8,519 nucleotides of DNA, from positions 1 to 8,519 of the forward strand of contig JACMQJ010000268.1 of the NCBI GenBank assembly GCA_014377055.1, in the 5' to 3' direction. The translations under genes were made by a program, and so were the position numbers. Each line of letters begins with the position of its first letter. Position 1 is the first letter of the stretch. Origin of the DNA: Candidatus Sericytochromatia bacterium. GTDB taxonomy: Bacteria > Cyanobacteriota > Sericytochromatia > UBA7694 > JACMQJ01. Shown here piece by piece: positions 1-7,138 of this stretch. The notes beneath the pieces are model-generated. The model saw only the letters and a program-made list of their open reading frames with translations, ran no database searches and was not told the DNA's origin.

Positions 1-34
1 ACTGTTTTGGATAAAACAATGTAAAATAAATATT

Positions 35-1216
35 ATGTGTACAGAAGAAATTTTTTTTACTATATTTAGAGAGAGTTTAGGATTTGAGCCTTTTATAAAA
101 AAAGCCGATCCTAGCAATAAAAACCATAAAATAAAAAATACTAGTTTTCGCATTAAAGAATGTCAAAAGTTTTTAGAATTACGTGAAGATCAAGTTAAAA
201 ATGCCATTAACATTGATCTATTAAAAACAGAAACTATTAGTGGTGTTTTATACATTTGTATTTATTCCGCTCTAAAAATAAAAGATAGTCCAGAACTCCT
301 AGAAAAAATAACTGATGAAGATCAATTAACCACAAATGTTGTTGGTGAAATATTAGAATTAACCACAAAAAATGTTCGTAGATTAATTGATGAAGGATAT
401 TTGACAGTTGTCGCTACAGTTGAATTTAAATATGGTCTTGCCAGTCTAATTAAAAGAGGTGAAGTCAGAAAATTAAAAGATCAAATACCTGAAATAAAAG
501 ATTTTTGGAAATCTAAAACGAAAATAAATCGACAAATGGGGGCAAAAAAAGCAGTTGCAACTAGACAAAACCCAAATTACAATCCAATGACTTTTAAGGC
601 TGATTTTTTTGATAATGCTGAAAATTTACCTTATAAAGATGCAAAATTAATGAAAGCATGTCTATCATTATTATCATTAAATTATTATATAGAAAGAAAA
701 TTAAGTAAAAATATTGTTGATCAAGAATTGATTGATTTAAAAAATAAGTCATTAGAAAAATTAACCAAAGTATCAACCGACATAACTAATATTAAGCTCT
801 ACTATATACAAGGCGAAGATTATGTACATTTTTGCTCTAGTTGTATGGAATCTATTAAAGAGCTAAAATATAATTTTAAAATATCATGGGATGAGGCACA
901 TACATTAAGTTATTATGCTTGTAAAAAATGTAGAATTGATAAAGATTATTTTTCTATAATAGTTTTCTTTGTACAAATATATGAATATACATTTATCTTA
1001 AATGCTTCATATAAGGATATAAAGCCATGGTTTAAGCCAAACCATTTACAGCATACCAATAAAGGATCTTGGCTATATCCAGAAGAAGATAAAGGTCTAA
1101 TAGGAATTACACCTATTAGCGATGAACAATTAAAAACCTATAAAATATTTGAAGTAATTAATCATCTAAAAGAATTTATTAATTCCAAAGATCTTGATTT
1201 TTCCTTGAATATTTAA
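35..1216 (+). CDS. Unrecognised protein with duplicated HTH-like units and a four-cysteine zinc-site candidate (5' end uncertain)
   Basis: I do not recognise this 393-residue protein as a named family. Residues 101-140 look like an excisionase/MerR-type winged helix: a helix ending in EILEL, a turn, a helix NVRRLIDEGYL, then a wing and a Lys/Arg-rich stretch. Residues 41-80 align with it at a constant 60-residue offset (FLEL with ILEL, V54 with V114, I58 with I118, L63 with L123, Y73 with Y133), which suggests an internal duplication. Residues 160-180 are basic. C267/C270 and C296/C299 form a CxxC-(25)-CxxC pair that could bind zinc. There is no signal peptide, so it is probably cytoplasmic. 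DNA binding is inferred from the fold resemblance only. The ATG at 35 has no visible Shine-Dalgarno, and the frame stays open upstream to base 2, so the true start may lie outside the window. It ends 50 bp before polA on the same strand and may share its transcript. Confidence 0.72.
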   Translation: MCTEEIFFTIFRESLGFEPFIKKADPSNKNHKIKNTSFRIKECQKFLELREDQVKNAINIDLLKTETISGVLYICIYSALKIKDSPELLEKITDEDQLTTNVVGEILELTTKNVRRLIDEGYLTVVATVEFKYGLASLIKRGEVRKLKDQIPEIKDFWKSKTKINRQMGAKKAVATRQNPNYNPMTFKADFFDNAENLPYKDAKLMKACLSLLSLNYYIERKLSKNIVDQELIDLKNKSLEKLTKVSTDITNIKLYYIQGEDYVHFCSSCMESIKELKYNFKISWDEAHTLSYYACKKCRIDKDYFSIIVFFVQIYEYTFILNASYKDIKPWFKPNHLQHTNKGSWLYPEEDKGLIGITPISDEQLKTYKIFEVINHLKEFINSKDLDFSLNI

Positions 1217-1225
1217 TTTTTATTT

Positions 1226-1246
1226 AAAATAGACTTATGCTATTTT
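1226..1246 (+). repeat. Short inverted repeat between the HTH/zinc gene and polA
   Basis: AAAATAG (1226-1232) and CTATTTT (1240-1246) are perfect reverse complements around a 7-base loop. The stem is only 7 bp and almost all A/T, and it is followed by CCC rather than a T-tract, so it is weak as a terminator. The same bases hold a -10-like TATGCT (1236-1241), 17 bp after a poor -35 (TTAATT, 1213-1218), which could be a weak polA promoter. I cannot decide between an attenuating hairpin, a promoter and chance. Confidence 0.3.
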
Positions 1247-1250
1247 CCCG

Positions 1251-1256
1251 AGAGGA
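1251..1256 (+). promoter_or_regulatory. Ribosome binding site of polA
   Basis: AGAGGA lies 10 bases before the ATG at 1267, a rather long but usable spacing. An in-frame TAA (1264-1266) touches the ATG, so the reading frame cannot begin earlier. This fixes the acidic N-terminal extension as part of the protein unless translation starts further in. Confidence 0.55.
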
Positions 1257-1266
1257 AATTATTTAA

Positions 1267-4161
1267 ATGTCCGAAGTTAAAGATATTACTATTATTGATG
1301 AAATAGAAAATGATGAAATTAGTAATGAGCAAGATAAAATTATTCCTTTAAAAGCTAAAAACAATTATTTAATTTTAATTGATGGTCATGCACTTGCTTA
1401 TAGAGCATATCATGCCATGTATAGAGCTAATATGAGGAATAAAGATGGTCTGCCAACAGGAGCTATCTATAGATTTACCAAAACTATACTCGAAACCATT
1501 ACTAACTATAAGCCTGGATACATGATTGTGACTTTCGATACTGGCGATAAAACCTTTAGAAAAGAGTTGTATCAAGAATATAAAGCAACTCGTAAACCTT
1601 CTGAGCCTGACTTTAAAGAGCAAATGCCATACATTTTTGATGTAGTTAAAGCTCTTGAAATACCTATTTTTAGATTACCTGGTTTTGAAGCTGATGATTT
1701 ATTAGGTACTTTAGCAAATCAAGCTGTAGAACAAGGTTTAGAAGTTGGAATAGTGACAGGTGACAGAGATTTATTACAATTAGCAACTGACAAAATAAAT
1801 ATTTATTTACCAGATAAAGATTCAGGCTTAAAAAGATTTGGTATAGATGAAACTATTGAGAAATTAGGTATTCGACCAGAACAATTTGCAGATTTTAGAG
1901 GAATTACAGGGGATTCATCCGATAATATACCAGGAGTTAAAGGAATAGGTGATGTAGGTGCAGAAAAACTAATTAAGGAATATGGCACATTAGAAAATAT
2001 TTATGAAAATATTGATAAAATTACACCAAAAGGAATTAAAGAGAAGCTAATTGAAAATAAGGACATGGCTTTTTTAAGTAAAAAACTTTCCATAATTGAT
2101 ATAAATGCTCCTGTAGAATTGGATCTTGAGCACTGTTTGCTTAATAGACCTGATGAAGCACATCTAAAAGAACTTTTTACTAAACTTGAATTTAAATCAT
2201 TATCAGCAAATTTAAATAAAATATTGGTTGATTTTCACTCATCTAAGCATATTGATGATGATGAAGATTTATGGTTTGATTTTAATGAAGAAGATCACAG
2301 TGAGATTCCATTAGATTTAAATGTAAATATTGTAAAATCTCTTGATGATGTTAGAGCTTTGGTAGAAGAGTTATCAAGCTTATCATATTTTTCGATAGAT
2401 TTGGAAACAACAAGTATTGATAGTTTAAATGCCGAAATAGTAGGTATCTCAATCTCTCATGATAAAGATGTCTTAGAAAAGAAAGCTGTTAATTTTAATA
2501 TTTTTTATATCCCTGTTGGTCATATCCTAGAAGAAGATCCGATTAAAAGTCTTGATCGAAATGAGGTTTTAAATATATTTAAGCCATTACTAGAAAATAA
2601 GAATATTTTAAAAATAGGACATAATCTCAAATATGAAATAAATGTTTTTAGTAATTATGATATTAAATTAGTTGGTATTCAGGATGATACTATTATTGCT
2701 GATTATTTGTTAAACTCGTCTACTAGTCATGCTCTAAAAGAAATTTCAAAATCTCATTTACATTATTTTATGACACCTATAACAGAGTTAATTGGCACAG
2801 GTAAAAACGTGACAACTATGGATAAGGTTCTGGTTGAAGACTCAGCAAAATACGCAGGTGCAGATTCAGCAGTAACCCTTGAGCTATCATTCTTTTTGAG
2901 AGAAAAATTAAAAGAAGTTGATATGATCTCTTTATATGAAGATATGGAATTACCATTAGTTGCTGTATTAGCAGAAATAGAGCAAAATGGTATCAAAATA
3001 GATGCTCAAAAACTGTATACTCTTTCTGATAAAATAAAATTACTCATGGCGGATTTAGAAATTAAAATTTATAAAGAAGCTGGTAGAGAGTTTAATGTTA
3101 ATTCGCCGAAGCAGTTGAGTGTTATTCTTTTTGAAGAAATGAATATACCAACCAAAGGAATTAAAAAAAATAAGAGTACAGGTTATTCAACAGATGCAGG
3201 TGTTTTGGAAAGTTTAGCTTCTAATCATCAAATAGTAAGCCATATCATGGAATTTAGACAATTAACAAAAATTAAATCGACTTATGCTGATTCATTGACA
3301 CAACTAATTAATAAAAAAACAGGTCGAGTTCATACATCATTTAATCAGTCTAACACTACTACAGGTAGACTTTCTTCTAGTGATCCAAATTTACAAAATA
3401 TTCCTATCAAAACTGAGTTGGGTAGAGAGATTCGTAGGGCTTTTATAACTTCCAATCCTGATGATGTAATTATTACAGCAGATTATTCACAAATAGAATT
3501 AAGGTTATTAGCTCACTATACACAAGATCCAACTTTTATTGAGGCATTTAAAAATGATATAGATATTCATTCAAGAACAGTTATGGATGTTTTTAAATTA
3601 GAAAATATATCACAAGTAACTCCAGAATTAAGGAGAATAGGAAAAACCATTAATTTTGGTATAGTTTATGGACAATCTGCCTTTGGGCTTGCTGATAAAT
3701 TAAAAATGCCGATTAAAGAAGCATCTGAAATTATCAAAAAATTTAATGAAACATACAAATCAATAACTGAATATGTTGAAAAAATGGTTAATTTTGCGGA
3801 TCAACATGGTTATGTCATTACATTGTTTAATAGGAGAAGATATTTACCTGAAATCCATAGCCCCAATAAAACACTTAGAGAAGCTGGTAAAAGAAATGCT
3901 ATTAATACACCACTTCAAGGTACAGCCGCTGATATAATAAAAGTAGCTATGATTAAGGTCAGTCAGGCATTAAAGGATAATAATTTAAAAACTAAGATGT
4001 TATTACAGGTACATGATGAGTTAGTTTTTGAAGCACCACAAGATGAAGTCGAAAAAGTAAAAAAATTAATTACAGAAATAATGGAAAATGTTTGCCCTGA
4101 AATATCTGTACCCCTCAAAGTATCTGTAAATACTGGCAAGAGCTGGGTAGAAGCTAAATAA
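1267..4161 (+). CDS. polA: DNA polymerase I (5' nuclease, 3'-5' exonuclease and polymerase domains)
   Basis: This 964-residue family A polymerase fills gaps and removes RNA primers in lagging-strand maturation and excision repair. The 5' nuclease (about 33-320) keeps its metal acids: D39 (LIDGHALAYRAYHA), D91, E141/D143/D144 (GFEADD), D166/D168 (TGDRD) and D216/D219 (GDSSDNIPG), followed by the DNA-binding helix-hairpin region. The 3'-5' exonuclease (about 352-545) has D378/E380 (DLET) and Y529/D533 (YAGAD). The acid matching E. coli D424 is Glu (E457, in NLKYE), so proofreading may be altered. The polymerase domain is intact: motif A DYSQIELR (D739), motif B with R789, K793, F797 and Y801, and motif C HDE (916-918). 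F797 matches E. coli F762, which predicts discrimination against dideoxynucleotides. It exceeds the 928-residue E. coli enzyme mainly through an acidic N-terminus (1-30) and an acidic linker (about 325-347). It faces the TPR gene across a shared terminator. Confidence 0.97.
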   Translation: MSEVKDITIIDEIENDEISNEQDKIIPLKAKNNYLILIDGHALAYRAYHAMYRANMRNKDGLPTGAIYRFTKTILETITNYKPGYMIVTFDTGDKTFRKELYQEYKATRKPSEPDFKEQMPYIFDVVKALEIPIFRLPGFEADDLLGTLANQAVEQGLEVGIVTGDRDLLQLATDKINIYLPDKDSGLKRFGIDETIEKLGIRPEQFADFRGITGDSSDNIPGVKGIGDVGAEKLIKEYGTLENIYENIDKITPKGIKEKLIENKDMAFLSKKLSIIDINAPVELDLEHCLLNRPDEAHLKELFTKLEFKSLSANLNKILVDFHSSKHIDDDEDLWFDFNEEDHSEIPLDLNVNIVKSLDDVRALVEELSSLSYFSIDLETTSIDSLNAEIVGISISHDKDVLEKKAVNFNIFYIPVGHILEEDPIKSLDRNEVLNIFKPLLENKNILKIGHNLKYEINVFSNYDIKLVGIQDDTIIADYLLNSSTSHALKEISKSHLHYFMTPITELIGTGKNVTTMDKVLVEDSAKYAGADSAVTLELSFFLREKLKEVDMISLYEDMELPLVAVLAEIEQNGIKIDAQKLYTLSDKIKLLMADLEIKIYKEAGREFNVNSPKQLSVILFEEMNIPTKGIKKNKSTGYSTDAGVLESLASNHQIVSHIMEFRQLTKIKSTYADSLTQLINKKTGRVHTSFNQSNTTTGRLSSSDPNLQNIPIKTELGREIRRAFITSNPDDVIITADYSQIELRLLAHYTQDPTFIEAFKNDIDIHSRTVMDVFKLENISQVTPELRRIGKTINFGIVYGQSAFGLADKLKMPIKEASEIIKKFNETYKSITEYVEKMVNFADQHGYVITLFNRRRYLPEIHSPNKTLREAGKRNAINTPLQGTAADIIKVAMIKVSQALKDNNLKTKMLLQVHDELVFEAPQDEVEKVKKLITEIMENVCPEISVPLKVSVNTGKSWVEAK

Positions 4162-4162
4162 T

Positions 4163-4194
4163 TAAAATAAGTTTTCCAAGGAAAACTTATTTTA
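4163..4194. terminator. Bidirectional intrinsic terminator between polA and the TPR gene
   Basis: Bases 4163-4177 and 4180-4194 are perfect reverse complements, 15 bp with only AA between them, so in RNA the top CG pair probably opens into a CAAG loop. The core is GTTTTCC/GGAAAAC and the outer arms are A/T, so each strand ends the hairpin in a T-rich run (ACTTATTTTA). It begins 1 base after the polA stop and ends 4 bases before the stop of the opposing TPR gene. This is the place and symmetry expected for one terminator serving two convergent genes. Confidence 0.85.
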
Positions 4195-4198
4195 TAAA

Positions 4199-5596
4199 CT
4201 AGTTATTCCTAATTTGATTTAGTGTATCGGTTAATAATTTTATTTTTCTTAGTTTTGTTTTATCAAGATTATTTATTAGAATATATGATTTTTCTACTGT
4301 TTTATTATTACTGATAAGACTTAAACCATTCTTTTCATAGTAGCTATATAAATCATTGCATTGATTTTTTAAATGATCTATTTCTTTATATTCTTCTCCA
4401 TCTATGTCAAAAAACTCACTTATTTGATACAGAGCAAAGTTTGAATTTGGTGAAGAAATCAACATTTTTTTTGCATTTTCAAATTTATTAATATCAAGTT
4501 TAATTAAAGCTAAGTATATTTTATAATCAAAGTTTGTTTTGGATGTATCAAAAATATTATAACTTCTAATCCTATTTAATTCTTTTAGATATTGATTAAT
4601 AGTATTTTTTGATTCATCTATCTTGTTCATTTTTATTTGTAAGAGGCTTAAATCTCCGCTGTATCTACCGCCGATGGAAATAGCACTTTTAAAACTATCC
4701 TCTGCCTCTTCCAATCTATCTTTGTCTAAATAAAATTTAGCAAAGTTAGCATAATTACTACCATTATCTATAACTCTATTAAGAAGCTCATCTTTAGAGT
4801 AATTACCATGTAGCAGATTTTTATTTTCAATTTTTCGTTCTTGACAAAATAATGCTAGAGGTACTTCAATACTTTTGCGAAAGTTAGATCCGTCTGATTG
4901 ATCAGTAAGTGAAATCATTTTATGACATAAACTATGATAATAATAAGCCCTAAATGGTGCAATAGTATTACTTTCTATTGTTGATTGGTAGTAATAATCA
5001 AGAGATTTTTCATACATATTATTTTCCCAATAAATATCTCCAATCCTCCTAAGATTTTCACCTTTATATTTTGAATCCAAGCTTATAACTTTATTGTAAA
5101 TACTAATAGCTTCTTGATTCATTAGATCATGATGATATATCTTGGCTAACATCTGATAATATTTTGGATTATTAGATATTTTTAGAGCTTTTTTAGCAAA
5201 ATACAAAGATTTTTTATATTCATCATTTATATAATAATAAATTGATTCCAGATTATGATATTGCTCATTTGTCTTAGACTTGTTACTTAAATCTAACCAA
5301 ACCCTAATATTTTTCATATCTTTTTTTAGGTTAAAATTACGACTTTCTACACCACTCTCAAAAAACTTAGCTTTAAAAAATGGTTTATTGTAATATTGAT
5401 TAAAGCTTCTAAAGTTTAATTGCTGATTGACTTTATTAAGTAAATTTTCAGCATTATTTAAATTATCGTCAACCTGAATCTTTTTTGTTGGTTTGATAAT
5501 TGGAGATATTGCCAAAGACGTATCAGGAATAAAAATTATTAGAAATACTAATAGTAAATATTTTATTTGCTTTTTGATTAACAATATATATCTCAA
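4199..5596 (-). CDS. Exported TPR-repeat protein of unknown function (TTG start)
   Basis: This is a 465-residue protein with a typical Sec signal: KKQIKY, then a hydrophobic stretch LLLVFLIIFIP, then a likely cleavage site SLA|IS after residue 29. There is no lipobox cysteine, so a periplasmic protein is more likely than a lipoprotein. The body is helical and Tyr/Asn/Lys-rich. TPR-like helix pairs lie at about 112-141, 145-175 and 178-208 (the best, with EAISIYNKVISLD and EKSLDYYYQST), then 279-309 (EEAEDSFKSAISIG) and weaker ones to about 385. TPRs bind proteins, so a scaffold or adaptor role is plausible; no catalytic motif is visible. The first ATG in frame is codon 94, beyond the signal peptide, and a TAG lies two codons before the TTG at 5596. 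The start must therefore be non-ATG: TTG 5596, or TTG 5584, which gives a more standard 25-residue signal and has a weak GAG upstream. It is divergent from the M16 pair. Confidence 0.85.
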   Translation of the reverse strand: MRYILLIKKQIKYLLLVFLIIFIPDTSLAISPIIKPTKKIQVDDNLNNAENLLNKVNQQLNFRSFNQYYNKPFFKAKFFESGVESRNFNLKKDMKNIRVWLDLSNKSKTNEQYHNLESIYYYINDEYKKSLYFAKKALKISNNPKYYQMLAKIYHHDLMNQEAISIYNKVISLDSKYKGENLRRIGDIYWENNMYEKSLDYYYQSTIESNTIAPFRAYYYHSLCHKMISLTDQSDGSNFRKSIEVPLALFCQERKIENKNLLHGNYSKDELLNRVIDNGSNYANFAKFYLDKDRLEEAEDSFKSAISIGGRYSGDLSLLQIKMNKIDESKNTINQYLKELNRIRSYNIFDTSKTNFDYKIYLALIKLDINKFENAKKMLISSPNSNFALYQISEFFDIDGEEYKEIDHLKNQCNDLYSYYEKNGLSLISNNKTVEKSYILINNLDKTKLRKIKLLTDTLNQIRNN

Positions 5597-5671
5597 AATC
5601 TAAAAATTATTAATATAAAATTGTACACGCTAAAAGTTTAATATATTATAAAAAAATGATTACAAATCTTG

Positions 5672-5680
5672 ATTATAGCA
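5672..5680 (-). promoter_or_regulatory. Extended -10 promoter for the TPR gene
   Basis: On the minus strand this reads TGCTATAAT, a perfect extended -10 (TGnTATAAT). The -35 region at a 17-bp spacer is poor (TTATAT), as is common for extended -10 promoters. Transcription would start near 5665, giving a leader of about 70 bases before the TTG at 5596. I chose it over an unextended TATAAT nearer the gene (5645-5650), which lacks both the TG and a -35. The call comes from motif match and position only. Confidence 0.6.
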
Positions 5681-5692
5681 AAATTATGTTCA

Positions 5693-5701
5693 TGATATAA
5701 T
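5693..5701 (+). promoter_or_regulatory. Extended -10 promoter for the M16 peptidase pair
   Basis: TGATATAAT is a perfect extended -10 element. The nearest TTGATT (5669-5674) sits 21 bp upstream, too far for a good -35, and the 17-bp position (5673-5678) overlaps the minus-strand -10. Transcription would start near 5708, giving a leader of about 65 bases before the ATG at 5773. Part of it falls in an imperfect palindrome, ATTAT (5683-5687) with ATAAT (5697-5701), that could be an operator. Confidence 0.6.
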
Positions 5702-5748
5702 TCAGCTCAATTAAAATAAATGATTTTTAAAATATCTGCTCTCTACGC

Positions 5749-5774
5749 GGTCAATAAATAGGTGGTCAATAAAT
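5749..5774 (+). repeat. Tandem direct repeat, 15-bp period, running into the M16 start codon
   Basis: GGTCAATAAAT occurs at 5749-5759 and again at 5764-5774. The second copy supplies the first two bases of the ATG (5773-5775). In the first copy the matching codon is ATA, and a frame opened there would meet TAA at 5770, so only the second copy can start the gene. Confidence 0.8.
5760..5765 (+). promoter_or_regulatory. Ribosome binding site of the first M16 gene
   Basis: AGGTGG lies 7 bases before the ATG at 5773, near-ideal spacing. It spans the junction of the two direct-repeat copies, so the site exists only because the repeat is arranged this way. It supports 5773 as the start, which also gives a complete signal peptide. 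Confidence 0.65.
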
Positions 5775-7137
5775 GGATCGAAATAAATTATTTCTCGCAG
5801 CAAGTTCTGTCGCAATTTCTCTTGTTTTGTATATGTCCTCAGCAGCTCATGCGACAACAAACAAAAATGTCTTTGAAAAAAAATTACCCAATGGACTTGA
5901 TGTGATAGTTGTTGAAAATCACACTGTTCCTTTGGCTACAGTTGTTATCGCTGCCAAAAATGGTGGATATACAGAAACAGATGAATATAATGGTTTATCA
6001 CATTTTTATGAGCACATGTTTTTTAAAGGTAATGCCGTATTGCCTAATCAAGGTAAGTTTCATGAAAAAATACGTGAATTAGGAATAAATTATAATGGTT
6101 TTACAACTAGAGAAGCGGTAGTTTATTACTTCACCTTACCAGAATCTAAAGTCAATGATGGTATCAAATTTATGAATGATGCTATTAGAACTCCTTTATT
6201 TGATGCCAAAGAAATCGAAAAAGAAAAAGGTGCTGTACTTGGTGAATATGATAGAAATGAATCCTCACCCTCATTTCATCTTGATCGTGCTATAGATCAA
6301 AAAGTTTATTGGAAATATTTTTCAAGAGTAGATGTTATAGGTTATAGAAATGTAATTCAAACTGTTGATAAAAAGAAAATGGTTATTATTCAAAATAAAT
6401 TTTATATACCTAATAATTGTGCTTTATTTGTAGTTGGTGACGTTAAGCATAATGATGTCTTTAAAAAAGTAGATTCACTTTTTTCTAATTGGAAAAGTGG
6501 TCCAGATCCATTTAAAAAATATCCTTTACCAAAACATCCATCTATCAAAAAGACAGAATCATTTGTTTTTAATTATCCAGCTAAAACACCTTTGATCATG
6601 GCAAAATGGCAAGGTCCAAATGTTGGTAAAGATAATAATGCAACCTATGCTCTTGATGTATTTTTTAATGCTGTAAATTTACCCTCTTCAAAGTTTCAAA
6701 AAAGCCTTGTAGATTCAGGTTTATCATCTGCCTCAAGCATGGGCTACCAAACCCAGAGTAATTCAGGTGAAGTTAGCTTATTTGCTACTGTTAATGCTGA
6801 TAATGCTGATAAGTATAAAGCTAAATTTTTAAAAGAAATAGCAAAAATGAAATCTACATCTTATATTACCAATGAAGAGTTAGATACAGCTAAAAAGAAT
6901 ATTGAAATTAGTTATGCCTACAAAAAAGAAAGTAGTCAAGATTATGCAACCAATTCATTGGGGTATTGGTGGGCTATGTCAGGTCTTAACTATTATAATA
7001 GCTATGTAAGTAATGTAAAAAATGTTAGTAAAAAAGACATAGAAAAAGCTCTTAATAAATACGTTTTTGATAAAAAATATGTTATGGGTCTTTTGATTTC
7101 AAAAGAAGATCAAGCCAAAAATAATGTAAAATTTTAA
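5773..7137 (+). CDS. M16B zinc metallopeptidase, catalytic subunit, exported
   Basis: This 454-residue protein of the M16 (insulinase/pitrilysin) family hydrolyses peptides with a zinc-bound water. Residues 1-27 are a Sec signal peptide ending in AHA, placing the enzyme outside the cytoplasm, probably in the periplasm. The N-terminal M16 domain (about 33-185) carries the inverted zinc motif HFYEH: H77 and H81 as ligands and E80 as the base. It also has E151 and E158 in EKGAVLGE. The H77-E158 spacing of 81 residues and the E151-E158 spacing of 7 match E. coli pitrilysin (H88, E162, E169), so the active site is complete. The C-terminal M16 domain (about 190-440) lacks the family Arg/Tyr pair: the GLSY-type segment reads GLSS (316-319), with Leu at the Arg position. 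The length fits a single-chain half-enzyme needing a partner. The next gene, 1-13 bp on, encodes that likely partner. The substrate is unknown. Confidence 0.93.
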   Translation: MDRNKLFLAASSVAISLVLYMSSAAHATTNKNVFEKKLPNGLDVIVVENHTVPLATVVIAAKNGGYTETDEYNGLSHFYEHMFFKGNAVLPNQGKFHEKIRELGINYNGFTTREAVVYYFTLPESKVNDGIKFMNDAIRTPLFDAKEIEKEKGAVLGEYDRNESSPSFHLDRAIDQKVYWKYFSRVDVIGYRNVIQTVDKKKMVIIQNKFYIPNNCALFVVGDVKHNDVFKKVDSLFSNWKSGPDPFKKYPLPKHPSIKKTESFVFNYPAKTPLIMAKWQGPNVGKDNNATYALDVFFNAVNLPSSKFQKSLVDSGLSSASSMGYQTQSNSGEVSLFATVNADNADKYKAKFLKEIAKMKSTSYITNEELDTAKKNIEISYAYKKESSQDYATNSLGYWWAMSGLNYYNSYVSNVKNVSKKDIEKALNKYVFDKKYVMGLLISKEDQAKNNVKF

Positions 7138-7138
7138 G

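Noticed and set aside
541..592. Possible programmed -1 frameshift at GCA AAA AAA G in the first gene, resembling the dnaX slippery site
   Set aside because: The -1 frame meets TGA about 13 codons later, I see no strong downstream stem-loop, and A-runs are common in DNA this AT-rich.
594..776. Minus-strand 60-codon open frame inside the first gene
   Set aside because: It lies wholly inside the opposite-strand coding region. Its composition is the Ile/Leu/Tyr-rich shadow of an AT-rich gene, and it has no ribosome site.
1375..1988. Two minus-strand open frames inside polA (1375-1623, 1803-1988)
   Set aside because: Both are antisense to highly conserved 5' nuclease motifs of PolA and show no domain or start signal of their own.
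2763..2996. Minus-strand 77-codon open frame inside polA
   Set aside because: It is antisense to the proofreading domain, including the YAGAD motif, so it is a shadow frame.
3163..3170. A8 run in polA as a slippage or frameshift site
   Set aside because: It encodes Lys-Lys-Asn in frame within a variable part of the polymerase domain. The downstream motifs stay in the same frame, so the gene is intact.
5645..5650. Second minus-strand TATAAT as the TPR promoter
   Set aside because: It lacks the extended TG and has no -35 at usable spacing. The TGCTATAAT at 5672-5680 is a better match.
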